A DNA stretch of 64,000 nt from Aurantiacibacter gangjinensis (GCF_001886695.1 NZ_CP018097.1:1817001-1881000), one strand, 5' to 3'. Shown: positions 1-9,370, numbered from the stretch's first letter. A program made the numbers and translations. Notes: a model not told the origin generated them from the sequence alone.

Positions 1-162
1 GACGTGCTCAACCTTAAGAGTGCGCGGGAGAAATCGGACCGCAAGGTCATCCGTCATGCGCTGGCACGCACCGAGGGCAACATTTCGAGCACGGCCAAGA
101 TGCTGGGGATCAGCCGTCCGACGCTCTATGACCTGTTGAAGCAGTACGACTTGCAGACTTAG
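1..162 (+). CDS. C-terminal tail of a Fis-family sigma-54-type response regulator (partial, PrsR-like)
   Basis: Only the last 53 codons are in the window; the 5' part lies upstream. The frame runs from base 1 to a TAG at 160-162. The peptide is a Fis-type helix-turn-helix (HTH_8): the segment RTEGNISSTAKMLGISRPTL is the recognition helix pair typical of the C-terminus of sigma-54-dependent activators. The start (VLNLKSARE) and the end (YDLLKQYDLQ) resemble the PEP-CTERM/exopolysaccharide regulator PrsR of sphingomonads. The family is fairly sure; the PrsR assignment is inference, since receiver and AAA+ domains are not visible. Confidence 0.75.
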   Translation, partial: DVLNLKSAREKSDRKVIRHALARTEGNISSTAKMLGISRPTLYDLLKQYDLQT

Positions 163-187
163 CCGCGGCGCGTCACACGCGCAGGCG

Positions 188-1150
188 ATGCTCGCGCGCT
201 TGGCAATCCTGTTCGATCCGCTCGTGCGGTTGCTTCTGCTCGCCATCCTCTTGGCCACAATCGTGCCGGTGACGGGCGAGGGCAGGGCGGTGGCGCGCAC
301 CGCGTCGGACGCCGCGATCTTCGTCCTCTTCCTGCTGAATGGCCTGCGTTTGCCGCGCAGCGCTGTGGTCGGCGCCCTGCGCAATTTGCGCTTTTTGTTG
401 CCGCTGGTGCTGTTTGTATTCGGTTGGATGGGACTTGTCGGTTTCTCTGCCGCTGAACTGGCCAAGGTTGAACTGCCCGCCAGCATCGTGCTCGGCTTCA
501 TGTTCCTCGGCGTCCTGCCGAGCACTGTTCAGTCGGCCACGGCTTACACCTCGATCGCGGGAGGCAATGTCGCAAATAGCGTGATCGCGGCTGCCGCGCT
601 GAACCTTCTCGGCGTGTTTCTCACCGCACCACTGCTCGCCGTAATGTCCGGCAGCGTCATGGCGGACCTCGATATCGACACGCTGCAGCGCATCGGCCTG
701 ATCCTGCTGCTGCCATTCGCGATCGGACAGATGCTTCAAGGCCGGTTTGGCAAAGCCGTTTCAGACAATCGCCATCTCATCAGCTGGGCGGATCGGATTG
801 CGATCGCGCTTGCTGTCTATGTGTCTTTCTCGGGTGCGGTGGAGCAGGATGTTTGGCGGTTGCTCAGCCCGCCGCTCTGGGGATTGCTCCTGACACTGAT
901 CGGTCTGATGATGGCGCAAGCGTTTTTCGGGGCGTGGTGGCTTTCCGCCTTGTTGCGGCTTCCCGACCATGACCGCATCGCCTTCCTGTTCGGCGGCGCG
1001 CAGAAAAGCATCGCGATGGGCGCGCCGCTGGCAGCAATCCTCTTTCCGCCGGAAACGGCAGGATTGGTGCTGCTCCCAGTACTCATCTACCATTTGCTGC
1101 AGATGATCGTCTCGGCCCCGCTCGCCGCGCGGTTCAGCCGGTCGGGCTAG
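188..1150 (+). CDS. bile acid:sodium symporter-like (SBF) membrane transporter
   Basis: A 320-aa integral membrane protein with about nine to ten hydrophobic segments, starting almost at the N-terminus. The layout matches the SBF-like family (bile acid:Na+ symporter/YfeH type): a first helix ending in TIVP, a crossover-like segment near residues 108-130 (FLGVLPSTVQSATAYTSIAG) and a final GGAQKSIAMGAPLAAILFP block typical of these transporters. Substrate unknown; probably an organic anion exporter or importer in the inner membrane. The last 17 bases overlap the 3' end of the convergent DUF475 gene, so the two genes share their ends. Confidence 0.8.
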   Translation: MLARLAILFDPLVRLLLLAILLATIVPVTGEGRAVARTASDAAIFVLFLLNGLRLPRSAVVGALRNLRFLLPLVLFVFGWMGLVGFSAAELAKVELPASIVLGFMFLGVLPSTVQSATAYTSIAGGNVANSVIAAAALNLLGVFLTAPLLAVMSGSVMADLDIDTLQRIGLILLLPFAIGQMLQGRFGKAVSDNRHLISWADRIAIALAVYVSFSGAVEQDVWRLLSPPLWGLLLTLIGLMMAQAFFGAWWLSALLRLPDHDRIAFLFGGAQKSIAMGAPLAAILFPPETAGLVLLPVLIYHLLQMIVSAPLAARFSRSG

Positions 1151-2195
1151 CTGCAGCCTCGCGCTTGTTGTGGCGCAGGGACCACCAGAACGAGATGCCG
1201 ATCAGCGTCACGCCGATCAGTCCGGTAATCGTTTCCGGAATATGGACGATGGCGGATGTCAGCATGATCGCACCCAGCGCGATGATCGCCCAGAATGCGC
1301 CGTGCTCCAGATAGCGATATTGTGCCAGCGTTCCCGCGCGGACAAGGTGGATCGTCATTGAGCGGACGAACATCGCGCCGATGGACAGCCCCAGCGCGAT
1401 AATCACCATGTTGTTGGATAGCGCGAAGGCGCCGATCACCCCGTCGAAGCTGAACGAGGCATCGAGCACTTCGAGGTAGAGAAATCCGCCAAGGCCCGAC
1501 CGCATTACGACGCCGCTCGCCTTTTTCGCCTCTTCGCGCATGTTGAGATATTCGCCCAGCGCATCGACGGCGATGAAGGTGATCAATCCGCCAATCCCTG
1601 CGGTGAGGAAAGTCAGGGCAACATCGTCCGGCAATTGCGCGGAGATAAACCAGATGACACTCATCAGCAGGGCAATTTCGATAGCGGGGAGGGAGGACAC
1701 TTTCACGAGCTGACGCTCGATTGCGCCGATCCAGTGTACATCCTTGTCGGCGTCGAAGAAGAATTTCAGCCCGACCATCGACAGGAAGGCGCCACCGAAC
1801 CCGGCAATGCCGACATGCGCGCCGGAAACGATTTGCTCATATCGCTCTGGGTCGTTGAGGGACAGGTCGATAGCCTCGATGGGCCCGATATTTGCTGCCA
1901 CCGCCACGATGGCGAGCGGGAAGACGATGCGGGTGCCGAACACGGCGATGGCGATACCCCAGACGAGGAAGCGCTGCTGCCACACCTCGTCCATTTCGCG
2001 CAGCACCGTGGCGTTCACCACGGCATTGTCGAAACTAAGCGACACTTCGAGGATCGAGAGGATCAGGATGATCCACAAAATGCTCAGGATCGCGCCCAGG
2101 CTGTCGCTGCTGGCGATGGCATACCACAGGCCAAGGCCGAAACAGGCCGCGGTGAAAACGAGCGAAAACGTGTAGTAGCGCAGCAGCGTTGCCAT
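1134..2195 (-). CDS. DUF475 family integral membrane protein
   Basis: A 353-aa polytopic membrane protein. Conserved features of DUF475 (distantly related to TerC-type metal transporters) are the paired SLSFDNAVVNA motif near residues 53-63 and DASFSFDGVIGAF in the second half, each placing Asp/Asn in a membrane helix, which is what one expects of an inverted-repeat ion transporter. Function unproven; metal ion handling is a family-based guess. The start is preceded by AAGGGATC about 8 nt upstream. It lies 38 nt downstream of panB on the same strand, so the two could be co-transcribed. Confidence 0.82.
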   Translation of the reverse strand: MATLLRYYTFSLVFTAACFGLGLWYAIASSDSLGAILSILWIILILSILEVSLSFDNAVVNATVLREMDEVWQQRFLVWGIAIAVFGTRIVFPLAIVAVAANIGPIEAIDLSLNDPERYEQIVSGAHVGIAGFGGAFLSMVGLKFFFDADKDVHWIGAIERQLVKVSSLPAIEIALLMSVIWFISAQLPDDVALTFLTAGIGGLITFIAVDALGEYLNMREEAKKASGVVMRSGLGGFLYLEVLDASFSFDGVIGAFALSNNMVIIALGLSIGAMFVRSMTIHLVRAGTLAQYRYLEHGAFWAIIALGAIMLTSAIVHIPETITGLIGVTLIGISFWWSLRHNKREAAASPTG

Positions 2196-2233
2196 GCGAG
2201 TGATCCCTTGAATTTTCGGGTGGTGAGGCGCGC

Positions 2234-3103
2234 TTATTTCGGCTGGTAGGTCTGCTCTTCGGTCGGGAAGCTGCGCTCACGAACTTCGCTGGCATAGGCC
2301 GCTGCGGTCTCCGAAATCGTAGTCGCAATATCGCCGTAGCGCTTCACGAACCGCGGCACCCGTTCGAACATCCCGAGCATGTCTTCGGTGACCAGCACCT
2401 GGCCATCGCACTTGGCCGAAGCGCCGATGCCGATGGTGGGGCATGACACTGCTTCGGTGGCGGCAATGGCGATGGGCTCGACGACGCCCTCGATCACGAT
2501 GGCGAATGCTCCCGCCTCATCCAGCGCTTTCGCATCGCCGACGATCTTGTCCGCTTCGGCATCGCTGCGCCCGCGCGCAGTATAGCCGCCCAGCACGTTC
2601 ACAGCCTGCGGGGTCAGCCCGACATGGCCCATAACCGGGATTCCGCGCTGTGTGAGAAAGGCGACAGTCTCCGCCATGGCCTCTCCGCCTTCCAGCTTTA
2701 CCGCTGCCGCGCCGCTTTCTTTCAGCAGCCGAGCCGCAGAGTCGAAGGCATCTTCGGGCGAGGTTTCGTAGGAGCCGAACGGCATATCCACCACCACTAC
2801 CGAATGGTAGCTGCCGCGCACCACGGCGGCGGCATGGTTGGCCATCATCTCGAGCGTGACCGGAATGGTGGAGGGCAGGCCGTAGATCACCTGTGCTAGC
2901 GAGTCTCCGACCAGCAACATGTCGCAATGCGGATCGAGCAACTGTGCCTGCCGGGCGGTGTAGGCCGTCAGCATCACCAGCGGTTCATCCGTCACGCCAT
3001 CCACTTTACGGGCACGGAGCTTTGGCACGGTCAGGCGGCGCATGGGCTGCGGGGTAGGATTGGCGCGGCTGGTCGAGGTGTCGAGCTGGAAAGTCGTGGA
3101 CAT
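2234..3103 (-). CDS. panB: 3-methyl-2-oxobutanoate hydroxymethyltransferase (ketopantoate hydroxymethyltransferase)
   Basis: Transfers a hydroxymethyl group from 5,10-methylene-THF to 2-oxoisovalerate, the first committed step of pantothenate (CoA) synthesis. The 289-aa protein has the PanB barrel signatures: [12 protein letters not shown] (about residues 64-75, with the Mg-binding Asp), [27 protein letters not shown] and the active-site Glu in VIEGV, then CPTIGIGA. Start chosen at 3103 because AGGAGG sits 5 nt upstream; the open frame runs about 56 codons further but without a comparable site. It draws on the same 2-oxoisovalerate pool as the ilv/leu genes at 24-32 kb. Confidence 0.96.
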   Translation of the reverse strand: MSTTFQLDTSTSRANPTPQPMRRLTVPKLRARKVDGVTDEPLVMLTAYTARQAQLLDPHCDMLLVGDSLAQVIYGLPSTIPVTLEMMANHAAAVVRGSYHSVVVVDMPFGSYETSPEDAFDSAARLLKESGAAAVKLEGGEAMAETVAFLTQRGIPVMGHVGLTPQAVNVLGGYTARGRSDAEADKIVGDAKALDEAGAFAIVIEGVVEPIAIAATEAVSCPTIGIGASAKCDGQVLVTEDMLGMFERVPRFVKRYGDIATTISETAAAYASEVRERSFPTEEQTYQPK

Positions 3104-3256
3104 GCCGCCTCCTAACGCGTCCGCTAGCGCGCGTCGACTGTTCCGCCGCAGCCCAAACTGCAGCGACAGGCGGGGATCCCCATGAATGAGGTCTTGGCGT
3201 CGGCTGCGAATCATTGCATGACACCGCAAAATCTGGGGTCGAGAGGAATTTAACGA

Positions 3257-4681
3257 ATGGCGCTTTCCCAACCTGGTCCGTCGCGCGAGGGCTGGTCTTC
3301 CCGCACGGCCTTCATCCTGGCGGCGATTGGCTCTGCGGTGGGATTGGGCAACCTCGTCCGCTTCCCGGCAGAAGCCGGAGCGAATGGCGGCGGTGCCTTC
3401 GTGCTGTTCTATATCGGCTGCGTCATCCTGATCGGCCTGCCCGTCCTATTGTCGGAAACACTGATCGGTCGATACGGCCAGGCCGCCGCGCCCGAGAGTT
3501 TCCGTCGCGTTGCTGAAAAATCCGGCAAGTCGCCTGCGTGGGAATTCGTCGCGAGCCTCGGCGTGTTGTCCGCGTTCCTCGTTCTTAGCTTTTACTGCGT
3601 GCTGGGCGGCTGGGTGCTCTATTATATCGGTATCTTTGTGCAGGATCTCTTCACCACGGGAGTGACCGGCGGGGCCTTTGCCGACCGGAGCGTAACGGAA
3701 GTCGAAGCGATCTTCGGCGCGATGATCTCCGACGGGCCGATGACCGTGATCCTCAACATCGCCTTTCTCGTCATCACGATTGCTTTCGTCGCGCGCGGGG
3801 TGTCGGGCGGAATTGAGAAAGTGGCCGTTTACCTTATGCCGGCCTTCTTCGTGCTGCTGCTCGGCATCACGATCTACGGCATGTTCCGCGGTTCGATGGC
3901 GGAAACCATCAGCTACCTCTTCACCTTCGACGCGTCCAAGCTGACCGGTCCGGTCATGCTGGCTGCCGTGGGGCAGGCGTTCTTCTCGCTGTCGCTGGGC
4001 GTTGCAGGCATGGTGACTTACGGCGCCTATGTCGGCCGCAACGTCAATCTTGGCGTCACATCGGGCGTGATCGCCACGGCAGACACCAGCGTCGCCTTGA
4101 TCGCCGGCCTGTGCATCTTCCCGATCGTGTTTGCCGCAGGTCTCGCGCCCGAGGGCGGGCTGGGGCTGATGTTCCAGACGCTGCCGCATGCTTTCCAGGA
4201 AATCCCGGCAGGTTCGCTGATCGGCCTCGCGTTCTTCGTGATGGTCGGCTTCGCGGCGCTCACCAGCTCGGTTGCCCTGATGGAAACACCGACGGCCTGG
4301 GTGATCGACCGCTTCCGCTTTACCCGACCCATCGCTGCCACCATGGTGACGCTGTCGGCGGCAATCCTCGGCACGCTGTGCGCGCTATCGACCGGCGCGC
4401 TCTCCGGCTTCCACCCGCTTGGTTTCCTGCCGATGTTCGAAGGGATGGGTATGCTGGACGTGCTCGATACCTTCACCGGCAAGATCACCATGCCTGTCGG
4501 CGCTCTGCTCACCTCGATCTTCATCGGCTGGGTGGCAAACAAGCGCCTTGTCGATAGCGAGAACGGCCTCGGCGGCGGCCTGCATGTTTTCTGGCGTTTC
4601 CTCGTCTGCTGGCTGTGCCCCATCGCGCTGACGGCCATCCTGATCGTCGGCATCTTCCCGAGCATCCTCGGCGAAAGCTGA
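3257..4681 (+). CDS. sodium-dependent transporter, NSS/SNF family
   Basis: A 474-aa inner-membrane protein of the neurotransmitter:sodium symporter family. The first helix carries the diagnostic [20 protein letters not shown] motif (unwound TM1 with the Na+ and substrate site), followed by about ten further helices. Bacterial members usually import amino acids or similar amines; the actual substrate cannot be read from sequence. GAGAGGAATTT precedes the ATG. It is divergent from panB across about 150 nt and ends at a strong bidirectional terminator hairpin. Confidence 0.92.
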   Translation: MALSQPGPSREGWSSRTAFILAAIGSAVGLGNLVRFPAEAGANGGGAFVLFYIGCVILIGLPVLLSETLIGRYGQAAAPESFRRVAEKSGKSPAWEFVASLGVLSAFLVLSFYCVLGGWVLYYIGIFVQDLFTTGVTGGAFADRSVTEVEAIFGAMISDGPMTVILNIAFLVITIAFVARGVSGGIEKVAVYLMPAFFVLLLGITIYGMFRGSMAETISYLFTFDASKLTGPVMLAAVGQAFFSLSLGVAGMVTYGAYVGRNVNLGVTSGVIATADTSVALIAGLCIFPIVFAAGLAPEGGLGLMFQTLPHAFQEIPAGSLIGLAFFVMVGFAALTSSVALMETPTAWVIDRFRFTRPIAATMVTLSAAILGTLCALSTGALSGFHPLGFLPMFEGMGMLDVLDTFTGKITMPVGALLTSIFIGWVANKRLVDSENGLGGGLHVFWRFLVCWLCPIALTAILIVGIFPSILGES

Positions 4682-4702
4682 CACAGAACGCTGCCGAAGA
4701 AT

Positions 4703-4740
4703 AAGGGCCGCCGCTCCAGTATAGGAGCGACGGCCCTTTT
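4703..4740. terminator. bidirectional intrinsic terminator
   Basis: Arms 4703-4717 and 4724-4738 pair (AAGGGCCG / CGGCCCTT plus CGCTCC / GGAGCG, one C-A mismatch) around a 6-nt loop, with A-rich sequence on one side and TTTT on the other. It lies between the convergent NSS transporter and the FMN-binding stress-protein gene and can serve both. Confidence 0.85.
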
Positions 4741-4770
4741 CGCGCGTGACGACGCGAACGGTTGTATCGG

Positions 4771-5241
4771 TTAAAGTGCGGCTTCGGTATGCTCGTCGCG
4801 CGCTTCATCGCGCACGTCGAACCCCAGCAGCATTCGGGTGTTGTCTACGATACCGAGATCGCTGTTCCAGATTTCGGCCTGACCCAGATCCATGCGCAGC
4901 ATCAGCAGGTTCGGGTCGGTCTTGCCGCCCGGATACCAAGCTTCGACAATGCGGCTCCACTGCTTCTCGAAACGCTCTTCGCTTGTCTCTTCGTGCAGCG
5001 TGCCGGTGAAACGGGCAAACATCTCATGGCCCTTGCCGGCAAACATGGCCGTGGCCGGACCCATCTGCGCCAGCGAGTGATCTTTGGTCGTGAAAAACCA
5101 GATGGCGCTCTCTGCATCCTTATCCAGCTGCGCGGTCATGGGGACGGCATCTTCCGGATTGGTGTCACGAGAGAGAAATACGAACGGACTGTCGGCAAGC
5201 GCAGTCCAAAATTTATGCTTCAATTCGTCGGTAGTGCTCAT
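4771..5241 (-). CDS. pyridoxamine 5'-phosphate oxidase family protein (general stress protein type)
   Basis: A 156-aa small split-barrel flavin-binding protein of the GSP26/general-stress-protein group: SPFVFLSRD, MTAQLDKDAESAIWFFTTKD, MFAGKGHEMFARFTGTLHE and RIVEAWYPGGKTDPNLLMLR match the conserved core. Likely binds FMN or F420-like cofactor in the cytoplasm; substrate unknown and not expected to be a true PNP oxidase. Start chosen at 5241 because AAAGGAG lies 6-7 nt upstream. Confidence 0.85.
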   Translation of the reverse strand: MSTTDELKHKFWTALADSPFVFLSRDTNPEDAVPMTAQLDKDAESAIWFFTTKDHSLAQMGPATAMFAGKGHEMFARFTGTLHEETSEERFEKQWSRIVEAWYPGGKTDPNLLMLRMDLGQAEIWNSDLGIVDNTRMLLGFDVRDEARDEHTEAAL

Positions 5242-5308
5242 GGAAAACTCCTTTCCCAAGATAATGGGCAGGAGGGCGCAGCGGTTCCGACTTTCGCGAT
5301 AATGGGTT

Positions 5309-5716
5309 TCAGCAGCCGAACATGGGGCGTTTTGGCGGCTGCGGGGTGGCGTTCGCATCGGTGGCTGGCGAGCCGGCATCGTAGACAAGGCGCGGCCCTG
5401 ATGGGGCTTCCTCTGCAAGTTTGTCGACCGCCGCTTGTGAGATAGGCTTGTCGAATTCTACGCCGCACATGCCCGGCTTGGACCAGATGACCATGCAATA
5501 GACCTCCTGCGAGCCCCAATTGAGGATGGCCGAGACACCCTTCGCCGGAGGTTCCTCCACCGTGATGCGCGCTCCGCCGGTCGATATGTCGAACAGCCTG
5601 CCGGGGCGATCGCCGCTCGGCATCAGAAGCGTCGCCATGCAATCGACACGCACGCGCGGCCCCGCCATGCGGCGTTCTGCCGGCAGCGGTGTCTTGTGGC
5701 GTGTGAAGAGCTTCAT
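5309..5716 (-). CDS. PilZ domain protein
   Basis: A 135-aa cytoplasmic protein with one PilZ domain, a c-di-GMP-binding module: RRMAGPRVRVDCMATLL carries the arginine-rich N-terminal loop in altered form (RxxxR-like) and LFDISTGGARI gives the D/NxSxxG motif. A C-terminal proline-rich tail follows. The start at 5716 has AGGGGGA 5 nt upstream. Stand-alone PilZ proteins act as c-di-GMP-responsive adaptors for motility or polysaccharide secretion; the target here is unknown. There is no obvious operon partner. Confidence 0.85.
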   Translation of the reverse strand: MKLFTRHKTPLPAERRMAGPRVRVDCMATLLMPSGDRPGRLFDISTGGARITVEEPPAKGVSAILNWGSQEVYCMVIWSKPGMCGVEFDKPISQAAVDKLAEEAPSGPRLVYDAGSPATDANATPQPPKRPMFGC

Positions 5717-5888
5717 GGCGTCCCCCTGTTTTATCGTTGGGGCCAGCGTTGCGCCGCGATTGGTAAAGCTGGACCTAACGTTATTGGTAAACATCGGTTT
5801 GCCTTGACCCGCCTCAGCCTGAGTTGTTCGCGAAATTCCGCAGATATTCACTCGGTTTATCGCAGAACTCTTGGCAGAAGAGGTGGAA

Positions 5889-5903
5889 GAACATATTAAG
5901 AAC
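5889..5903. promoter_or_regulatory. LexA (SOS) box, GAAC-N7-GAAC
   Basis: GAACATATTAAGAAC is a perfect match to the alphaproteobacterial LexA operator (GAAC/GTTC direct repeat spaced by 7). It ends 2 nt before the ATG of the radical SAM gene, so bound LexA would block transcription through the ribosome-binding region. It predicts SOS induction of the two-gene DNA-repair operon that follows. Confidence 0.75.
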
Positions 5904-5905
5904 GG

Positions 5906-7150
5906 ATGCCTGCGCTCGACACCATTCAAAAGCTTGAGATACTCGCCGATGCGGCGAAGTATGATGCTTCTTGCGCGTCATCCGGCACCGCCAAGCGCAA
6001 TAGCAAAGGTGGAAAAGGCATTGGTTCGACCGAAGGGATGGGCATCTGCCACGCTTATGCGCCGGATGGCCGTTGCATCTCTCTGCTAAAAATCCTGCTG
6101 ACCAATCACTGCATTTTCGATTGCCACTATTGCGTTAATCGCAAGAGCAGCAATGTGCGCCGCGCCCGTTTCACGCCGCAGGAAGTGGCCGACCTGACGC
6201 TGACTTTTTACCGGCGCAATTACATCGAAGGGCTGTTCCTCTCTTCCGGCATTATCAAGAGCGGCAACCACACAATGGAGATGCTGGTCGAAACTGCGCG
6301 CATCTTGCGCGAAGATCACGATTTTCGCGGTTACATCCATTTGAAAACCATTCCCGAAGCTGATCCGGAACTGGTCCATCAGGCGGGTCTCTTCGCAGAT
6401 CGCGTGTCTATCAATGTGGAATTGCCAACCGATAGCGGCCTGACCCGCCTCGCGCCGGACAAGAATGCGCGCCAGATCGAAGGCGCGATGGGCGGCATGA
6501 AAAGCGCGATCGTACAGGCGAAGGATGAGCGTAAGCGCTTCCGCAATGCGCCGCGTTTCGCTCCGGGCGGCCAATCCACACAGATGATTGTAGGTGCGGA
6601 TGCGGCAAGCGACGCCGATATCGTCGGCAAGGCAAGCCGGTTGTACGACAATTTCGGCCTCCGCCGCGTTTACTATTCCGCCTTTTCGCCGATCCCCGAC
6701 GCAAGCGCTGTGTTGCCATTGAAGCGCCCCCCGCTGATGCGCGAGCATCGCCTCTATCAGTCGGATTGGTTGATGCGTTTCTACGGTTTTGCACCGCGCG
6801 AGGTCATGCAGGCGACTGAGGCTGATGGTAATTTGCCGCTCGATATCGATCCGAAGCTGGCTTGGGCGCTGAAATTCCGTGATGCATTTCCAGTCGATGT
6901 GAACCGCGCTCCTAAAGAGAAGCTGCTGCGCGTGCCCGGCCTTGGGACCAAGGCGGTCGGTCAGATCCTCGCGAGCCGTCGCCATCGCAGTCTGCGGTTG
7001 GATGATGTGGCAAAGCTGACTGTTTCGATCGCCAAAGTGCGCCCTTTCATTTGCACGCTCGATTGGCGGCCGACCATGCTGACTGATCGTACCGATTTGC
7101 GCTCTCTGCTCGCGCCGAAGCAGGAGCAACTCGAGCTGTTTGCCGCCTGA
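5906..7150 (+). CDS. putative DNA modification/repair radical SAM protein
   Basis: A 414-aa protein with a radical SAM [4Fe-4S] cysteine triad C-x3-C-x2-C at about C69, C73 and C76 (NHCIFDCHYCVNR), a SAM-binding barrel, and a C-terminal helix-hairpin-helix (VNRAPKEKLLRVPGLGTKA) of the DNA-binding kind. This is the protein family seen next to UDG-like proteins and predicted to act on DNA; its reaction is unknown. The stop codon overlaps the ATG of the UdgX gene (TGATG), so the two are translationally coupled. A LexA box lies directly upstream. Length is normal for the family. Confidence 0.9.
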   Translation: MPALDTIQKLEILADAAKYDASCASSGTAKRNSKGGKGIGSTEGMGICHAYAPDGRCISLLKILLTNHCIFDCHYCVNRKSSNVRRARFTPQEVADLTLTFYRRNYIEGLFLSSGIIKSGNHTMEMLVETARILREDHDFRGYIHLKTIPEADPELVHQAGLFADRVSINVELPTDSGLTRLAPDKNARQIEGAMGGMKSAIVQAKDERKRFRNAPRFAPGGQSTQMIVGADAASDADIVGKASRLYDNFGLRRVYYSAFSPIPDASAVLPLKRPPLMREHRLYQSDWLMRFYGFAPREVMQATEADGNLPLDIDPKLAWALKFRDAFPVDVNRAPKEKLLRVPGLGTKAVGQILASRRHRSLRLDDVAKLTVSIAKVRPFICTLDWRPTMLTDRTDLRSLLAPKQEQLELFAA

Positions 7151-8580
7151 TGGTTCAATCTCTGCCACAATCCCGGCAAAGCTTTCTGGTCGAAATGCCG
7201 GAGCCGGATGATTTCGCTTTCTGGCGTGATGCGGCGCGGCAGTTGGTGCAGGCCCGGATCGCGCCCGATCAGGTCGCGTGGAGCGAACCCGGCAGTTCTG
7301 GCTCGCTATTCGCTATCGGATCGACGGAACTCCCGTCACCTCTGCCAGGTGCAGCAGTCGTCAAAGCGAGCAAGCGCTTCCAGTCGCTCGCGCGCAACGC
7401 TGCGGTCCATTCCGACCCGGAACGGTTTGCGCTGCTTTACGAAATGCTTTGGCGATTGCAGGGCAACTCGCGACTCATGGAGGACAAGGCCGATCCGCTG
7501 GTCCGCCGCATCGAGGAGATGGACAAGGCCGTGCGCCGCGATGCGCATAAGATGCACGCCTTCGTCCGCTTCCGCAAAGTGTCGGATGAGGATGCAAACG
7601 ATCATTATGTCGCCTGGTTCGAGCCGGACCATCATATCGTCAGGCGCGAGGCTGGCTTCTTCGTCCGCCGGTTCGCCAATATGCACTGGTCGATCCTCAC
7701 TCCGCGTGGATGCCTGCATTGGGATGGCGAGACGCTGCGTGAAAGCGGCCCTGCGCAAAAGGCCGACGCGCCGCAAGGCGACCCTGCCGAGGACCTGTGG
7801 CGCAGCTATTATGCATCCATTTTCAATCCCGCGCGTTTGAAAATCGGGGCCATGCTCAAGGAGATGCCTCGAAAATATTGGAAGAACATGCCCGAGGCGG
7901 AGTTGATACCGCAGCTGATCGCGGGCGCGCAGAAGCGGGAATCGCAGATGGTGGACGCAGGATCGATGGTCGCGGAAGATCGCCCGGAGTCGTTGGAGGC
8001 GATAGAGCGCGCAATCAGCGCGTGTTCCCGCTGCCCGATCGGCGATCTCGACAATAAGGCCGTCATGGGCGAGGGACCGCCGGATGCACGGCTTATGATT
8101 GTCGGAGAGCAGCCCGGCGATGTCGAGGACCAGCAAGGTCGGCCGTTCGTCGGACCGGCAGGCCAGGTTCTCAATGCGGCGCTGGAGAAGATTGGCCTGG
8201 ACCGTGAAGTGGCCTTTGTGACCAATGCGGTGAAGCACTTCAAATACCAGCAGCGCGGAAAGCGGCGCATCCACCAATCTCCCAATGCCAAGGAGATCGA
8301 CTTATGCCGATGGTGGCACGAAGCCGAACGCGAGATCGTCAAACCCGATATCGTACTGGCCTTGGGAGCATCTGCGGGTCGCGCAATGCTCGGGCGCACG
8401 GTCAGCATCTCGCGTCAGCGGGGCGAGCCGATCGCGCTGGACGATGGTAGCGAGCTCTGGATTACAGCGCATCCTTCCTATCTGCTGAGGTTGGATGGAG
8501 AGGCAAGGGAGAAGCAGGTGCAACTGTTCGAGCAGGATCTGCGAAGCGTGAAGGAGCGCCTTGCCGCGCTTGCTGACTGA
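7150..8580 (+). CDS. DUF4130-UdgX fusion, uracil-DNA cross-linking repair protein
   Basis: A 476-aa two-domain protein. Residues 1-about 255 are the DUF4130 domain (SRLMEDKADPLVRRIEEMDK, KMHAFVRFR, FFVRRF), the usual partner of the radical SAM protein. Residues about 280-476 are a UDG-superfamily domain of UdgX type: GEQPGDVEDQQGRPFVGPAG (motif A), the KRRIH loop with His375 that in UdgX forms a covalent bond to the uracil site, HPSYLLR (motif 2), and FeS cysteines (C292, C295, C386). It should trap uracil in DNA. It is coupled to the upstream radical SAM gene and shares its SOS box. Confidence 0.93.
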   Translation: MVQSLPQSRQSFLVEMPEPDDFAFWRDAARQLVQARIAPDQVAWSEPGSSGSLFAIGSTELPSPLPGAAVVKASKRFQSLARNAAVHSDPERFALLYEMLWRLQGNSRLMEDKADPLVRRIEEMDKAVRRDAHKMHAFVRFRKVSDEDANDHYVAWFEPDHHIVRREAGFFVRRFANMHWSILTPRGCLHWDGETLRESGPAQKADAPQGDPAEDLWRSYYASIFNPARLKIGAMLKEMPRKYWKNMPEAELIPQLIAGAQKRESQMVDAGSMVAEDRPESLEAIERAISACSRCPIGDLDNKAVMGEGPPDARLMIVGEQPGDVEDQQGRPFVGPAGQVLNAALEKIGLDREVAFVTNAVKHFKYQQRGKRRIHQSPNAKEIDLCRWWHEAEREIVKPDIVLALGASAGRAMLGRTVSISRQRGEPIALDDGSELWITAHPSYLLRLDGEAREKQVQLFEQDLRSVKERLAALAD

Positions 8581-8603
8581 GGCTTTCGACGCGGGGCAGA
8601 ACG

Positions 8604-9326
8604 ATGGCGCGATCCGGTCGACAATCCTCGCGGCGGCTATTTGCGGTGCTTGCGCTGTTCGGGGGCCTTGTTGCCTCTGCCTATTATGGCGAGCAATGGT
8701 TTCGAGAAAATCCGCAACACAATCCGTGGGCGCCGCTCGACCTCAGAGAGCCGCCGGGTCTCGCGACCGGCATGAAGCTTGGCAGACTTCAGGGCGACGC
8801 GGATCTTTGCCGGTCCGTTCTGGACCGCAGCGAGATCGCCTTCAGTGTGCTTGACCCGATCGGGGAGGGGGAGTGCTTCCGCAGCGACCGTCTACGTTTG
8901 GACGAGCGACCCTTCGCGCCGCGGTTTCCCGAAATGACCTGTTCGGTCGCGGCAAGTTTCGAATTCTGGATGCTTCATCACGTACAACCTGCCGCAGACC
9001 GGGCACTCGGCACGAGAGTTTCGCGCGTCGAACAACTCGGAACGTATAATTGCCGCCGCATCGGTGGCGGTTCTACCGGACGGTTCAGCGAGCACGCTAC
9101 GGGCAACGCGATCGACATTTCCGCCTTCCAGTTCGACGATGGGCGGCGGATTTCTCTGCTGGAAGACTGGGGTGAGGAAACGGACGAAGGTCGTTTCCTG
9201 CAAACGGTACGTGATGGCGCATGCGATGCCTTCGGCACCGTGCTGTCACCGGAATACGACGCCGCGCACGCCGATCATTTCCATTTAGACCAAGCACGAA
9301 GTCCGGGAATGGGCCTTTGCCGCTAA
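8604..9326 (+). CDS. extensin-like C-terminal domain protein, signal-anchored
   Basis: A 240-aa protein with an N-terminal hydrophobic segment (about residues 12-27), then an extensin-like domain. The motifs SEHATGNAIDISAFQF and HADHFHLD carry the His/Asp/His pattern of zinc-binding D-Ala-D-Ala carboxypeptidase-like (M15/LAS) folds, so a periplasmic peptidoglycan role is plausible, though the family is uncharacterised. It follows the UdgX gene by 23 nt and may be read through from that operon. It ends at a bidirectional terminator. Confidence 0.85.
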   Translation: MARSGRQSSRRLFAVLALFGGLVASAYYGEQWFRENPQHNPWAPLDLREPPGLATGMKLGRLQGDADLCRSVLDRSEIAFSVLDPIGEGECFRSDRLRLDERPFAPRFPEMTCSVAASFEFWMLHHVQPAADRALGTRVSRVEQLGTYNCRRIGGGSTGRFSEHATGNAIDISAFQFDDGRRISLLEDWGEETDEGRFLQTVRDGACDAFGTVLSPEYDAAHADHFHLDQARSPGMGLCR

Positions 9327-9341
9327 TGTCCTTTGTGCAAC

Positions 9342-9370
9342 AAAAAACCCCCGCCGAAGCGAGGGTTTTT
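9342..9370. terminator. bidirectional intrinsic terminator
   Basis: AAAAACCC (9343-9350) and GGGTTTTT (9363-9370) pair, with CGC/GCG inside a CGAA loop and one C-A mismatch. A runs on one side and T runs on the other let it serve both the extensin-like gene (+) and the small 79-aa gene (-). Confidence 0.85.
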
